Both the position numbers and the translations under genes were made by a program. Below the pieces are notes generated by a model that saw only the letters and a list, made by a program, of their open reading frames with translations, ran no database searches and was not told where the DNA came from. Shown here in pieces: positions 11,420 to 23,620 of a stretch of 64,000 nucleotides of DNA; position 1 is the first letter of the stretch, and each line of letters opens with the position of its first letter. The stretch covers positions 6,882,001 through 6,946,000 of the forward strand of contig NC_065877.1 of NCBI RefSeq assembly GCF_933775445.1, in the 5' to 3' direction. The stretch is from Argentina anserina. Its lineage: Eukaryota; Streptophyta; Magnoliopsida; Rosales; Rosaceae.

Positions 11420-11478
11420 TTAGGTTTGCTATATAGATATATATATATATAGATATATATATATCTCTCTCTCTCTCA
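11420..11478. repeat. AT and CT microsatellites
   Basis: A run of TA/GATA dinucleotides passes directly into (CT)n, within the hAT element. Confidence 0.85.
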
Positions 11479-12259
11479 ATTCTTTTTTAAATAATTTATG
11501 TTAATTGTTGATCATTGGGTAATTGTACTAAAGAGATTGTTGACGTTATGTATTTGCATTTTAATGTTGGTATATTATATGGTTATTATTTAAGGCTTGG
11601 AGATGAATATATATTACAATAAACTTTTAGAACCGTAAAAACCCGGAAACTGACCCGATATATGCGATTTGATTCGATTCCGGTTTTCCGAAAACAAATG
11701 GTACTAAATCCGGACCGTTATTTCTTTTTGCGATTCAAGTTCCGGTTCAGGGAAAAATCAGTATTTTGAAACCGGTCTCAGACCTAATTTTTATCCATAG
11801 GAAGATAGGTAAAGTGGAATACTTCAATTTCAACAAGGACCCTATTAATATACTCAATAGGGGTTTCTTTGAGAAAGACGAACATGAAAAGCAATTCCAG
11901 TGGCGTGAAAATGAAAAGAAAGACGAGCTGTGCATGAAATTGTTTATCCAGATCACTCTAGTGCAGGCTTACCCACCCCAATCTTCAACAAATAAAAACG
12001 TAAGCAAAAGAATTATTCCAACAAGTGAAAGCATTAATCCCCCAACAAACACTCCATCAAGAATTTTGGGGCCTTGGCAACTACAAATGGGCATTTTATC
12101 ATTCCTTTAATGACATAAATGGAATCGCTACAACTAGTTTGATACAAGTTCCACCACCTTCCCACATCCTTCAATCAAATAGCTGTACAAACAAATTTTT
12201 ATACAATGTAGAGTCAAGCAGTCAAAGAAAGTGAAGCCTACGCTCAACATTTACACTTC

Positions 12260-15200
12260 CTAAGGAGGGCATTGTTGTTCCTCGCATTTTAACAGAGCCA
12301 TTCGCTGAGACCTTGAATAACCTTGCCTATCGTTGAGTATACCAATGTAAGTTCGCAGTCTATACCGGTCGGAACTGGTCAGGGAAAACGGTGGATTGAG
12401 TATGAGCGATGGTGCTTCCACAAGAAGGAATACCAAGAGACGCACAGCTTTAGAATAATATACTGCTGCACTATCCATGTCACCCATAAGCTCATCAACC
12501 TGCATGAAATTTATGAGTATATGTTAAAAACAAACAAAAGGGTAACTTGCGAAATTTCTAAAGATCTTTGCTTTATTTGAACCAAAATTTGGAGATTATT
12601 ATGCCGTCTTGTTATAATTATCTTGGGCTTCTAATCAGTTTTAAATGTTGGAGTCTAATAAAAGACTCATCTAGCTTTTATTACTGCACTCTACGACTCT
12701 ATGTTGCATACACACGTGAGGTTATGAATTTTGAATGAACAAACCGATACTCTACTAGATGAATCAGACAAGATGGAGAAAAAGAAAAGTAGACGGAAAG
12801 ACAGGAATAATTGCATCAAAGAGACATTGGTTAAGGAAAAAAAACAGGAAATTCACACACATGGCTTGTGTGACTTGTATCAACTGGTAACCCGAACTCC
12901 AGCATTTTGGCCCAGAAGTTTAAGATGCCAAAAAAAAAAACAGTGATGTTTTTCCTGAAAGTCTAATCTGAGTAAAAATTTGAAGAATTGAGGTGATGCC
13001 AGACATGTGTGAAAAATGAGGAGAATGCGGAAAGTAGCCAGAAAGATTAAGATACTCACACCCCCGTGTCTCCCGAAAACTAGAGCAGATTGAAATATTG
13101 TCTCCATTGCATCTGGCATCTCCGTATGTCCTGCAACCATGAGAAAGAAAACCGGCAAGTTTGTAATTTGTTGGTTTACAAAACCATGATTTCCCCCGTT
13201 CCTTAACATAACTGGGAAAGACTAACAAAACATGTCATATGTTTCCATGCCAATCAAAGAATTTTAGAACCACTTGACCTTATTTAATGAGACAAACATG
13301 CATTATGCATACACAACACAAGAATGACTGAAATGTTTCCCCAAAGACAAGCCAATAATACCAGCTCAGTAATGACTTTCTTAATCTCCAGATCATAACC
13401 ACACAAAACAATGCTCGATCTTAAGGGTACAGAGCATTATGAGCCGATGCCACTTGAAATAAAAGAAATACCAGAGAAAACATGTGAAAATTAATCCATA
13501 CCAGGATCAATGGCCTTTGCTAGATCTTCTGCATGCTCAACCTCCCGCAGAAATTCCCTCTCAATCTGTGCGGAAAGATCTTCCGGCCCTTGAGAGTTGA
13601 CAGCTTCAAGGCATTGCTCAGTGTCAGGACTACCATGCTTCTTGCTCGTGCTCCTCCTGATTCTTGTAGTCTCTTGGCTTGGACTTCCTTCCATTGCTGA
13701 GGCTGCTTGTGTGTGGCATATGTGAAGTGCTTGCTTCCAAATAGCAAGAATTACAAGCTGAATTGAGAATGCTTCTAGTTGTTTGCCCCCCTCAATCTTT
13801 TCAATAGAAAGTTCAAACAGAGAACGTTATTATCGGAAGCTCAGCCGATATAAATTAATTCAGAAGCTGTAAAATTACTGTCTGCAAAAGGCACACAAGA
13901 ACTTCTAACTGATTAAAGAAATGAAAGCGTTAAACTGTTGTTAGCACAGTAGGAAACACATGATTTACCTTTTCATGAACTAATTCTGTAATAGCGGACA
14001 CACACTGCTGCAACGAATTAAGCCTTGTTATGCAGTGTGATGATGGCTGCTCCAAAGCATCAGCCATATCAGTTGATCCTAGTGATGTCCCTGGAGCAGA
14101 ACCCTGACTGTCCAAGCTTCCTATACAACACATGTTTTTACTAGCCGCACCCATAATTGGCATCGGGGCAGTTGACGAGGTGGTTAAAGGGAGACTTTCA
14201 GATTTGTATAATGAGTGGCCTGGCTTTGAAGCACTAGCTGAAGTAGAGGACACATCAACTGGGGGTCCAGAGACAAGTACATAATCTTGATCAATCAACT
14301 CCATTGAATCCCCAAGTGCTGATGAAACAAATAATATTAAGACATGTTTAATTGTAACCATATACAAATATGACGAGGAAAATAAGAGAAGTATACCTCT
14401 TGATCGAGCATTCACTGATTTTTGGTTCGCAGGGTGGTCATATAGATTTCTATCTGATACTTTATGATTGTCAAACCTTTGAGTAGAATTTTCTTTACGT
14501 ATTGCACTGCTATATCTGAAAGAGGTGCTTGGTGATGCTTCTCGTCTATCAGCTTTGGTATCGAGAGAAAATCCATAAGTAGACTTCATTGAGGGCCTCC
14601 TCCTTGAATAAGAAGGGCTCCCCTCAGGACCACTAGAATCATCATCCAAAAGGAAAGGCATACAATCCTCCTGAGAACTTTCTTCCACATTCCTGATACT
14701 GCTAGCAGACATAGGAATCCCGTCTCCCATTCTTGAACCCCTCCTACTCCTGCATCACAGATCCTCTTAAAATGTGAGAAATATATCAAAAACCAGACAG
14801 ACAAAATATGTGCTTAAAGAAATATGTGCTTCACTTACCTTGATGTATTCTCCCGGGGCTTCTGAGCAAGATATGGGTGACTAAAGAACTCTTCAAATGT
14901 TAATCGTTCCACTGAAAACACAATGTCAAATAAAGAGTCAATACTATCAAGTTAAAATTTGTTAAATGAATTATAGGAGCTCAGTAAATTTCATTTATTC
15001 ATTAACATCAATTTTGCCTTCCCTATACATATGAGGTTAGCCACATCAATTCCATGATTCTTTATATTGTATTCCCTATTGTTAATAGCATTTCTTGGAT
15101 GCTTTTCCATTACTTCATCTAACGTGTGTTTGTACTTCCTCTTGAACCTTCCTATCAACTAAACTTATTTGTCAGTAAAGTTATCTAGTGGTTCATACAA

Positions 15201-17774
15201 CCACTATCTTGGCATTATTGCTTGTTACATTAACAGGTGTTACCGGTTACTGCCAATAAATCCCTAACGCAAACATTTTACATTCCTATTTTTTTTCACT
15301 CAATCCAATTATTGGCTTCAATATACAATAAACAAATATTATTATAGAAGGAAAATCTTCCTAGCTCTCCTATGTTATTCATACCACTTTCATATTGTTG
15401 AGCAAATAGAGGTGCTTTACTACAGACTGAAATACCTGGATTGCGGCGTAACAATTTCTGACATAAATCCTTGCACTCTGAACTCAAATTGTTGCTATCA
15501 GAGGGAAACTGCAACTCTGTTGATTTCACAATGTTCTGAAGCAACTGCCAACACGAGAAAAATAAGGAAAAGTTATAAACATTGAGATACTACTTTGTCC
15601 CAGGCAGAGGATTAGTACTCATCCTAGGCCCACATCAAACGGTTCATGCTTTTTAAGAGAGGGAAACAGTATGGGGGAAAGATTTTGTAAATAAACCTGT
15701 ATTTGATTATTTCCTGTGAATGGGGTTCTACCGGTCACAAGCTGAAATAAAATTGCACCAACACTCCAGAGATCTGCCTGCGTATTTAGTTTAAGGTTAA
15801 TGCAAACATCTTGTGCAAGGTGGCCATCACTTGAGAAGAGAAAATTTCACCTTTGCATCATACTTTTGAAGTTGCATAATTTCCGGAGCCATGTAAAGTG
15901 GTGAACCACACAAAGTCTCAGCAAGGCCACGAGGTTGCAGAGATCTGCCCACACAGAAAGAGATAGGATAAATGGTGTCCTAAATAGATAAAACACAAGT
16001 TTCTGAAACTAAAGGCAAAAGGATGTGGACAAAAATACCTTGCAAATCCAAAATCTGCAATCTTCAATACGGAATTGTTGTCATTGGTGGACAGCAAGAG
16101 ATTCTGTTCCAAGAATGATAAACATTACAAATGCAATGACATAGCTACGTAACCTTTCTGCAGAGACAAGATTACTACATATCAAACAAAATCCTATAGT
16201 ATCTCTAGACGTCTAGTTATGTATACAATACTGGAAGTTGTACTAAGTAGCTAATCTCAGGCTAACAAAAAAATTCACTCAAGTACCTATGCTAAAGTAA
16301 GTGGGAGTGTTTAAATCCTAACAAACAGTCTTATGTTATCCTAGAACCTGGTTTTTTGTTCTTGTTTAGCTCCTAACAAAAGCAAATAGGTATGGTTATA
16401 TTATGGGTATATAGTGTTTACATCTTACACCATGTAGCATGTTATGTTAGAAAGGCATAAATCAAAACAGCTAATCAGGTAGAATTTTCTGATTATGTGA
16501 TCCAGATTAAAGCCTGAGAACATACCACGACGAACTATTTGGTAAGATATGGCCAACTTATTAACTTAACAGATAACAGTATCATTTTGTCAAACAAAAT
16601 CTCTAAGCTAAAGCACATTTGTACATAGAAGTTTCATTCTCCTTACGGTTATAGAATCATAGAAGCTAATCAGATAATAAACAAACCTGTGGCTTTAGAT
16701 CTCGATGTATAAGATTATTATCGCGAAGCATTTGCAGACCTGACACTGTACATAACACAATCACTAAACATAAGTAGGAGACACAAAACATAGATGGACT
16801 TGAATTAGAAAATACAAAAACTTGAGGCAAACCTAGCTGCTGCATGAAGTGCTTTGCAAGAGCTTCAGTTACTTTTCCATGACGTTGAATGTACATAGAA
16901 AGATCACCCCCTCTGCAATACTCCAGCACAAGATTTATCTTCCCAGGAACCTATTTGAAAATCAAATGTTAGACAACCTTACACCGGCAATGAAGTGAGA
17001 GGCAAAGCTCGAAGATGATTATTGACAGCTCAAAGATGATATAAGTACAATTCCAAATGCCAATTTATCCCAGGTCTACATGTCTTTATCGAGCAAAGTT
17101 AATACTCAGTATCATGGGCCTGGGGAAACCATTTTGAGTCTAGTACTCACATTTCTACCTGCCTTGTCATCTAAACAAAGCGTCCACCCCCAAGAGCCTG
17201 AACTTAAATTCCTAACTACTGCCATAACAAATGCCAATACTTCAATGCACCATACTCTAAGCCCTGTAACCAAACCTTATTTCCGACAGTAAATTTTTTA
17301 AAAAAACCCCTGAAATTTAACTGCCGAATTTTTCCTGCACACTGGCTATCACCTCAAACTAGTCACCAGACTTTTCCTAAGTTTGTATATTCTAAACTAA
17401 AGTCATGCCTATTCTGTAAACATCACAGTCTAAATACTATTCTATTTCCCCCCATAAAATTTAAGCTAAATATCCAGAAATTAAACATCAAAATCAAACT
17501 GAAAAACAAAACTTCAAAATCCACCAACCTCAATTATATCATGGAGGCGAATAATATTGGGATGGTTGATCTTCTTCAAGATGAAGATCTCCGACATTAA
17601 GCTCTCCTGCAGCTTCTTGTTCAGCCGCGCAGTCGCAATCTCCTTGATCGCCACCTCCGTCCCATGGACTCGGTGCCGCGCGTGCCACACCACCGAGAAC
17701 GAACCCGACCCGATTTGCCGCCCCACTATATAGTCCCCCACCACCCGCCCTCCCCTCCCGGATCCCTGCGCCAT
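12260..17774 (-). CDS. ATG1: ATG1-type autophagy serine/threonine kinase, 13 exons
   Basis: Coding exons on the minus strand: 17529-17774, 16833-16950, 16687-16739, 16039-16103, 15851-15944, 15697-15777, 15436-15544, 14839-14911, 14397-14749, 13969-14318, 13502-13796, 13060-13130 and 12260-12499. All junctions are GT-AG, the phases agree, and they give 715 residues, similar to plant ATG1b/c. The N-terminal kinase domain (residues ~13-275) has [35 protein letters not shown] and MAPE. A Ser-rich linker and a C-terminal region with [16 protein letters not shown] match the ATG13-binding/MIT-like region. The kinase starts autophagosome formation in the ATG1-ATG13 complex under nutrient stress. No lesions were found. 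Confidence 0.95.
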
Positions 17775-18702
17775 CCCAAACCCTAAGCTCCGATTACCGG
17801 AATTGAAGCTCCGAAGCCAACTCCAACTTCTGGTTGAATTTGTTAGAGAGGAAAAACAAATAGAGAGAATAATTTGGCTTAGTTGTGATGGGGGAGCTTG
17901 TTAAGGATTGAAATGATGGAGATAATTAAAAAAGATTTAAGCAAAAAAATTGATTAGAGATAATAATTGAGATTAGTGCAGATAGCGTCGTACAGGGAGG
18001 GAACTAGAGGAGGATTGAAAATGAGAGAGAAAGCGTGGAGCTACAAGAGGAGGAGAGAGGGGGCGATGGTACTGTGTGGTTGGGTGCATGTGGCGTGTGC
18101 TGCAGCTGAGGTGTGTAGGGAGACGAAACATGTGGCGTGAAGGGATTGGTGAGGGTTATTTCCTTCGGTGAGATGGGTGGTGATGGACGAAAAATTATTA
18201 TATTTACTTAATATATATTTTAATGATATTAATTCATTTTTTAATGTGTTTATTTTTAATTAGTTACTCATATTTAATTAATTTTTTCCCTTTTTATCGT
18301 ATACATTTTACCACACCACGGAGCAATATAATTGGCTGGATACACCATGTGACAGTGTTACGTGATGTTCCGAGTATAAATAATAATTACTCATGATGAA
18401 CTAATGTCATGTTTTGAACGACTTCAGGGGATTACTAGTTGACGATGTAGATATTTGTTGTCGTTAAATCTTAGCTTGTTATACTGATCCGAGTCTCGTG
18501 GGGTTGATCACAACTAATTTACACTATTCATGAAGACTCCATAGTCCATACAAATATGATCATGAATTTTTTATGAATGTATTGGTCGTCATTGTAAATT
18601 TAGCGAGACACGATACATTTAGGGTTTATATACTCTATAAAAATGTACATATACGATGTTTACTTGTTTGATGTTACTCAATGATATACTACTAGAAAGA
18701 TA
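17775..18702. promoter_or_regulatory. Upstream region of the ATG1-type gene
   Basis: 5'-leader and promoter space for the minus-strand kinase. GA-rich sequence at about 17990-18070 is typical of plant leaders. No specific element can be fixed, and no gene is seen up to 18702. Confidence 0.4.
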
Positions 18703-18888
18703 GGAGCTGAAAATTCACACTCTAATTTTTACAAACCACATTTCAAAACTAAAACTAATAATTACCCATTTGTCCTCAACTTATTTACCACCTTCCAACT
18801 TTAGTCATTTTGTAAGTGGAGGGTAAACTGGGAATTTTTCAGTGGCTTTAGAGTGGCTATTAAATATTGGAGTGTAAATTTCAGCTCT
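18703..18888. mobile_element. MITE with ~25-bp inverted termini
   Basis: The left end AGGAGCTGAAAATTCACAC and the reverse complement of the right end AGAGCTGAAATTTACAC match over about 25 bp with small gaps. At 186 bp it is a hairpin-forming non-autonomous element. The target duplication is unclear, so superfamily is not assigned. Confidence 0.6.
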
Positions 18889-19105
18889 AAAAAAAAATAC
18901 TCGAAACACCTGTAGCAATAATATTTCTTATGCGACTATAAAGAGCAAATCGCCATATAGTGTTGGTCCTTTTATGGCTTGGCCGGTCTTGCTTTATTGT
19001 GAATATCACAGGTCTAATGATCGATTTGCATCATCACCGAACAAAACCAAAATAAAGAGAAAATCACCATACATAAAGAAAATAAAGTACCTCTATGGTC
19101 ATAGT

Positions 19106-20120
19106 TAGGGCTCGTTAACAAGCCGACCTCGGCCCGGTCCATGTGGGTTGGCGAGCCTGGCTGGGCCGCTAAGTACATATTGTGTTAATGACGGGCGGGA
19201 CTGGACCGAGTATTTTCATACATAGAAAGATCCAAGCTCTCCCATCTAAAACGGATATTACGGGCTTTTACCAAGCCTTGCGGGTTTTTACAAGCTAGGC
19301 CTTGTGGGCATTTAATTGTAAAAAAATATATAAATATACTATTATTTAATGGAATATTTATTCGAATACATTTTTTAAGGGGAAATATAGTACAATTAAG
19401 AAAGAGAGAATTAACACACCCCAAATTGTTATTCACACACCCCCTCCATGATAAGAGTGAATCATAAAGCTTATCTTAGGGCAAATTTGTAATTTAATTA
19501 ATTTATAGTGATAGAATAATAGAAGGGTGTGTGAACAACAATTTGGGGTGTGTTAATAGCATAACCCTAAACATATAGTAGAGATCATAGATCAAAAATA
19601 AAATATGTAGAAGTGTGGGTTTTTACCGATCAAGTGCTAGTTTTAAACTTTAATTAGAATATATGTGTGTTATATATATATGTATGATATAAAGAAATGG
19701 GTATAGTAATATAGTCATAGACTTTAATTAGGACAAATGTATGTATAATATAGAGTTTAATTAGAACAAATACATGTATAATATATATACATATATATAC
19801 ATATATAATATAATCATTACTTTAGTTTGGAAGTATATATATATATGTATAATATAAAGAAACGACTATAGTATTAGATTTTAATGAGGACATAAATATG
19901 TATAATATAACATATTTATTATTTGGTGGGTTTTTATGGGCCGGGTCATGCGAGCTTTTGGCGGGCCGGGTCGAGTTTCAAATCTCTAAACCAAGCCCGA
20001 TTATTTACCTACAGAAGCGGGTTTTGGCTGGATTTCTCACAGACCGAGCTAGGTAAAAGCCCATTGGGCTTACAGGCCTCCATTAACCTATTAAATCCGG
20101 GGGCTAAATGATGAGGCCTA
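19106..20120. mobile_element. Non-autonomous hAT-like element, 1,015 bp
   Basis: The left end TAGGGCTCGTTAACAAGCC and the reverse complement of the right end TAGGCCTCATCATTTAGCC are similar. Flanking 8-mers GTCATAGT (19098-19105) and GTTACAGT (20121-20128) match at six of eight positions, an aged 8-bp target duplication. GC-rich subtermini with GGCCCGG motifs surround an AT-rich core. It contains a nested MITE at 19411-19556. Confidence 0.65.
19411..19556. mobile_element. 146-bp MITE with 32-bp inverted repeats
   Basis: The terminal 32 bases (TTAACACACCCCAAATTG at the left end) are inverted at 19525-19556 with one mismatch. TTAA at each end may be a TTA/TTAA target duplication, which would fit PIF/Harbinger or a TTAA-targeting family. 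It is nested in the hAT element at 19106-20120. Confidence 0.85.
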
Positions 20121-20128
20121 GTTACAGT

Positions 20129-20968
20129 CAAGGTTCGAAAAAAGTGTTATGCAGTATGTAGGTAGACAACTATCTCCTTGCACCTAGACAACTATACGAT
20201 CTCCTTGGCAGCGCTTAGACAGATTCAAATTATTAACTATTTATTTATTTTTATACACGTATTTATATGATTAAAAATATATAATGATGCTAATATTAAT
20301 TTTCAAAATTAACCCTCCGGAGGACGCCATCAAATATCTCCTATAGTCATATTAAGTAATATACACTTCATAACTTCATCACAATATAAAAACAAGAACT
20401 CACATAAGTCACGGAATATAGGGATAGCATTTTTGATGAACAATTTACTTAATTACAAATTAACAATTTCATAACAATAGTTCAATTTCTAAAAAGTAAA
20501 GACTAAAGATAAATTAACAAGAACAATTTTCATAATAATTTGAGTGCAAATTTACAGAGAGGTGAAAGTAAATTGTTCTTACAGAGTTACAATTATGGAA
20601 ACCCAAAGAGGTGAGAGGTGAGCGACGAATAGAGAGACCTAGAGAAGGAGGAGAAAGGCGGCGGTGACTTAATCAACCAAAGGAGGAGAGGCGACGGTGA
20701 GAGTGGAGTGACAACGATGGACTGATGGAGAGAGAGAGAGAGAGCGGTGATATGCATCGGTCAGAGAGGGAGAGGAAGCCGATGGAAGTCGGATGGGGAG
20801 AGAGAGAGAGAGAGTGATCGAAGACGACAAAAGTTGGTGAGAGAGAGATTCAATTTTGCGAAAAATAGGATTACAACAAAGAGAGAGGCGCTGTTGCGTT
20901 TGAGTTTTTTTTTCTTTTAAGTCAATCATTTTTAATTACCAAAGACCGCCTAAAACTGCTCAAGACTG
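20129..20968. other. Intergenic, no gene recognised
   Basis: Contains GA-rich stretches (about 20720-20850) and degenerate repeat-like text. Open frames here are low-complexity translations of the GA tracts and are not credible genes. Confidence 0.5.
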
Positions 20969-20977
20969 CTGAGGATA

Positions 20978-21125
20978 GGGGTTAATCTAGTATACATCAA
21001 TGTATGTTATACATCCCACATCCAACGGTTGACAACAGATATTATTTTTTTGACCCCATTCAGAAAACAATATCGACCGTCGGATGTGGGATGTATAACA
21101 TACATTGATGTATACTAGAATTTTT
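20978..21125. mobile_element. Mutator-like MITE with 9-bp target duplication
   Basis: Long inverted arms (CTAGTATACATCAATG at both ends, about 45 bp, near-perfect) enclose a ~45-bp loop. A perfect 9-bp duplication CTGAGGATA flanks it (20969-20977 and 21126-21134). Nine-base duplications are typical of Mutator-like elements. Confidence 0.8.
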
Positions 21126-21246
21126 CTGAGGATAACCGCAAAAACAAAAAACCGAGATGGTCACCCGCAACCTAGCATATAGGCGGTCGTTTTTTAGATT
21201 ATTGCTAATTGAATATAATTATAAATAGCATTTTAATTCACTAATT

Positions 21247-21320
21247 GTCTGGGTGGTGTAGTTGGTTATCACGTTAGTCTCACACACTAAAGGTCCCCAG
21301 TTCGAACCTGGGCTCAGACA
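21247..21320 (+). tRNA. tRNA-Val (anticodon CAC)
   Basis: The 74-nt cloverleaf has a GTCTGGG acceptor stem pairing with CTCAGAC and discriminator A. The anticodon arm is TTAGT-CTCACAC-ACTAA with CAC at positions 34-36, and the T arm contains GTTCGAACC. A T-run directly downstream serves as the RNA polymerase III terminator. No intron. Confidence 0.97.
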
Positions 21321-21610
21321 TTTTTTTTCTTTTTAATAAATTATTTTTTCATAATTTTTTCTTTTTATATTTCCTTTTTTTTTTGCAACTTTTTTCCTGT
21401 TAAATTTGCTTTTGTATTTACTTTCAGTCGAGCAGAGACCGAAACCAAATATCAGTTCCTTCCTTGGCCTGCCCCTCTAAACGACACCTAAACCAGATCA
21501 CACACCACCACCATCCTCCAATCCCTTCTTTCTCCGACGCCGCTTCTCTCTCTTCTCTCTCGGCCCGTGACGACTGCGTTTCAGCTTAGTTAGGGTTCCG
21601 AACACCAGCA

Positions 21611-23620
21611 ATGGATTGGGGCAACGTCACGGCCGAGGATCTGGTCGACGCCCTCCGCGAAGTTGACTGGTCATCTCCGCCGCGCCCCTTCTCGGAATTC
21701 TTCTCCAGGTTCACCGTCCCCAGATCCTCCGCCAAATGGAACAGCCGCCTCAAATGCAATCTCTACTAGTACACCTTCCTTTTCTCATCCCTCACTTTTC
21801 ATTCTCGCTTTCTTTAATCTTCAATTCGATTTACAGATTTCTGATGATGATTATGATCTAAGATTCGAATTTCTGAGCTGATTAATACTTAAGTGATTGG
21901 ATTAGAAGTTGTTTTTGTAATTGATTTGCTGGTGAATAACTGTTTTGTGTGATTTTTGCAGCTACAGAACCAACTACTTCCTCTTGATTGTTACGATTCT
22001 CGGTGAGCAAAGCTACTTTAATCTCATGGCTTCTCTGTGTGTATTTTGATGATTTTAACCCGTCGTTTTCGACTGCAGCCTTGGCTTTTGTGATTAGGCC
22101 TCTTGCGATTGTTGCCGCCGTTCTGACTGCACTCACCATTGCTTTTCTGAATGACAGGTAAAACACCTCATTCTACTGTTTTACTTGCTCCAAATGATGA
22201 TCTGCTTCGTGTATTGTTCGTGCTATTTTTTCGTTTATGATTGATACATATGCTTGTCGGTTTCCTTTGTCAATGTATAACACCCTTGGTCTTATAATTG
22301 GTAGCTGATTTAACTCTGGTTCAGAATATTACAAATAGCTGATCTTTGTAGAGTTGTGTAATCTCTGTTCGGAAGCGTTTGGACAAATTGAGTCTTGAGG
22401 CAGTTTTGGTCCCGTACTTTTTAAGAAGTTTTGAAGCATAAGTTTGTACAATTGTTCTGTTCAGAAAGATTAGATATCTAAAATAGTTCCTTGAATAGAT
22501 GACGAAGTGTGTAATGAGAAACATATGGTACCTTGGTGTAAGGAGTTCGTAATTTGTGGGCTGAGGAGTTGATTTTCACAAAAAAGTCTCAGTGACCTAA
22601 AATATAATCCCTGATTATGTAAAACGCCAGTTTATTCTGGAATGTTTCATTCATCAAGCTGTACTAGAGTCTAGAGTACTAGTTCTCACGTGTGTTGAAT
22701 GCCTGTCTGGAGATGTTCTTGTAGCTCAGTAAATAAATGCTTTTTTATTCTTTTTGTGGCTTGAAATTTACGTGATTGTGGGTATGGAAAAGCTCCAAGG
22801 TTTTCCATTTTCAATTCGTTTTTAGTTTGCCATTTTTCTATTTTCCTCTTGTTATGTCAGTAGTTTAAATGAGCCAATTTGAAGGTTCTGGCGTAATCAA
22901 TATAGAAAATGCCTTACTCACTACTGGTGGCCATCTTTCAGTTTATCTAGAACATTATTAATAAAGTATTATTGCTACAGCTTTGCAGGTACTTTTAGTG
23001 AGAAAGTAACAAAATCTGTGAGGCAATTCTCACCACATCTAGCTGCAAAGATGAGACCTTCTCTTACGTGAGTTTGTTTGCTTATTGTTGGATTTGTTGT
23101 ATATGTATCCACCGTAGTTGCTTCATAATTGTTTATGTATTCCCAGGCCTGTAATTCGTGGACGTCCATCAGCTAAGAGAGCAATATTCATATGTGGTCG
23201 GCCTCGTTGGGTTTTTGTTTTGATCTTCTCTTCTGGTAAACCTTGAAGTCAAATTCTTCTGTTCTTTATTTGTTTTGGAGTATTTAAAGATAGCAATTTG
23301 GGACTTAAATGATAGTTTGCTGTTTTGATAAATATTTATCTTCTCTTTGTAGTGAGTTTCTTCATGTGGTTCGTTTCTTGTGGTCTCTTAGTTGTCTCAT
23401 GGGCACTTTCCGTTGGACTTCTCGGTATGTTACTTACACAACAGTAGTATAAGAAAAGTTTCATTTATCTACCTCGCATTTTGTGCACCTTTCTGATTGA
23501 CTTCCTCTCTTCTCAGCTACTTTACTGCATGCAAGCTTCAGGACACCCAACTTGAAAGCACGTCTGAACACATTCCGCGAGGAATTTCGTCAAGTTTGGC
23601 GTAACTATAGTGAGCTGTAA
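21611..23620 (+). CDS. PRA1 family protein (type A), 7 exons
   Basis: Exons: 21611-21768, 21962-22002, 22079-22157, 22981-23067, 23147-23235, 23353-23424 and 23517-23620, all GT-AG with consistent phase, coding 209 residues. The start ATG opens MDWGNVTAEDLVDALREVDW, the conserved N-terminus of plant PRA1 subfamily A. Two hydrophobic regions (about residues 60-95 and 135-175) form the paired membrane helices of prenylated Rab acceptor proteins. Conserved text includes FSPHLAAKMRPSLTPVIRGR and FRTPNLKARLNTFREEF. PRA1 proteins act on endomembranes in Rab GTPase membrane delivery and vesicle trafficking. The gene appears intact; intron 3 (about 820 bp) is its longest. Confidence 0.95.

Larger units (their letters stand above)
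10799..11786. mobile_element. Non-autonomous hAT-like element with nested SINE
   Basis: Ends are TAGGCCTGAGAC on the left and TAGGTCTGAGAC as the reverse complement of the right (11 of 12 match). They are flanked by a perfect 8-bp duplication ATTTTTAT (10791-10798 and 11787-11794). The subterminal regions are full of short AACCG motifs, as in other hAT elements. There is no transposase. A SINE occupies about 11042-11287, so the element without it is roughly 740 bp. Confidence 0.82.

Noticed and set aside
21882..22166. 94-codon minus-strand frame across PRA1 exons 2 and 3
   Set aside because: It is antisense to well-supported exons and introns of the PRA1 gene.
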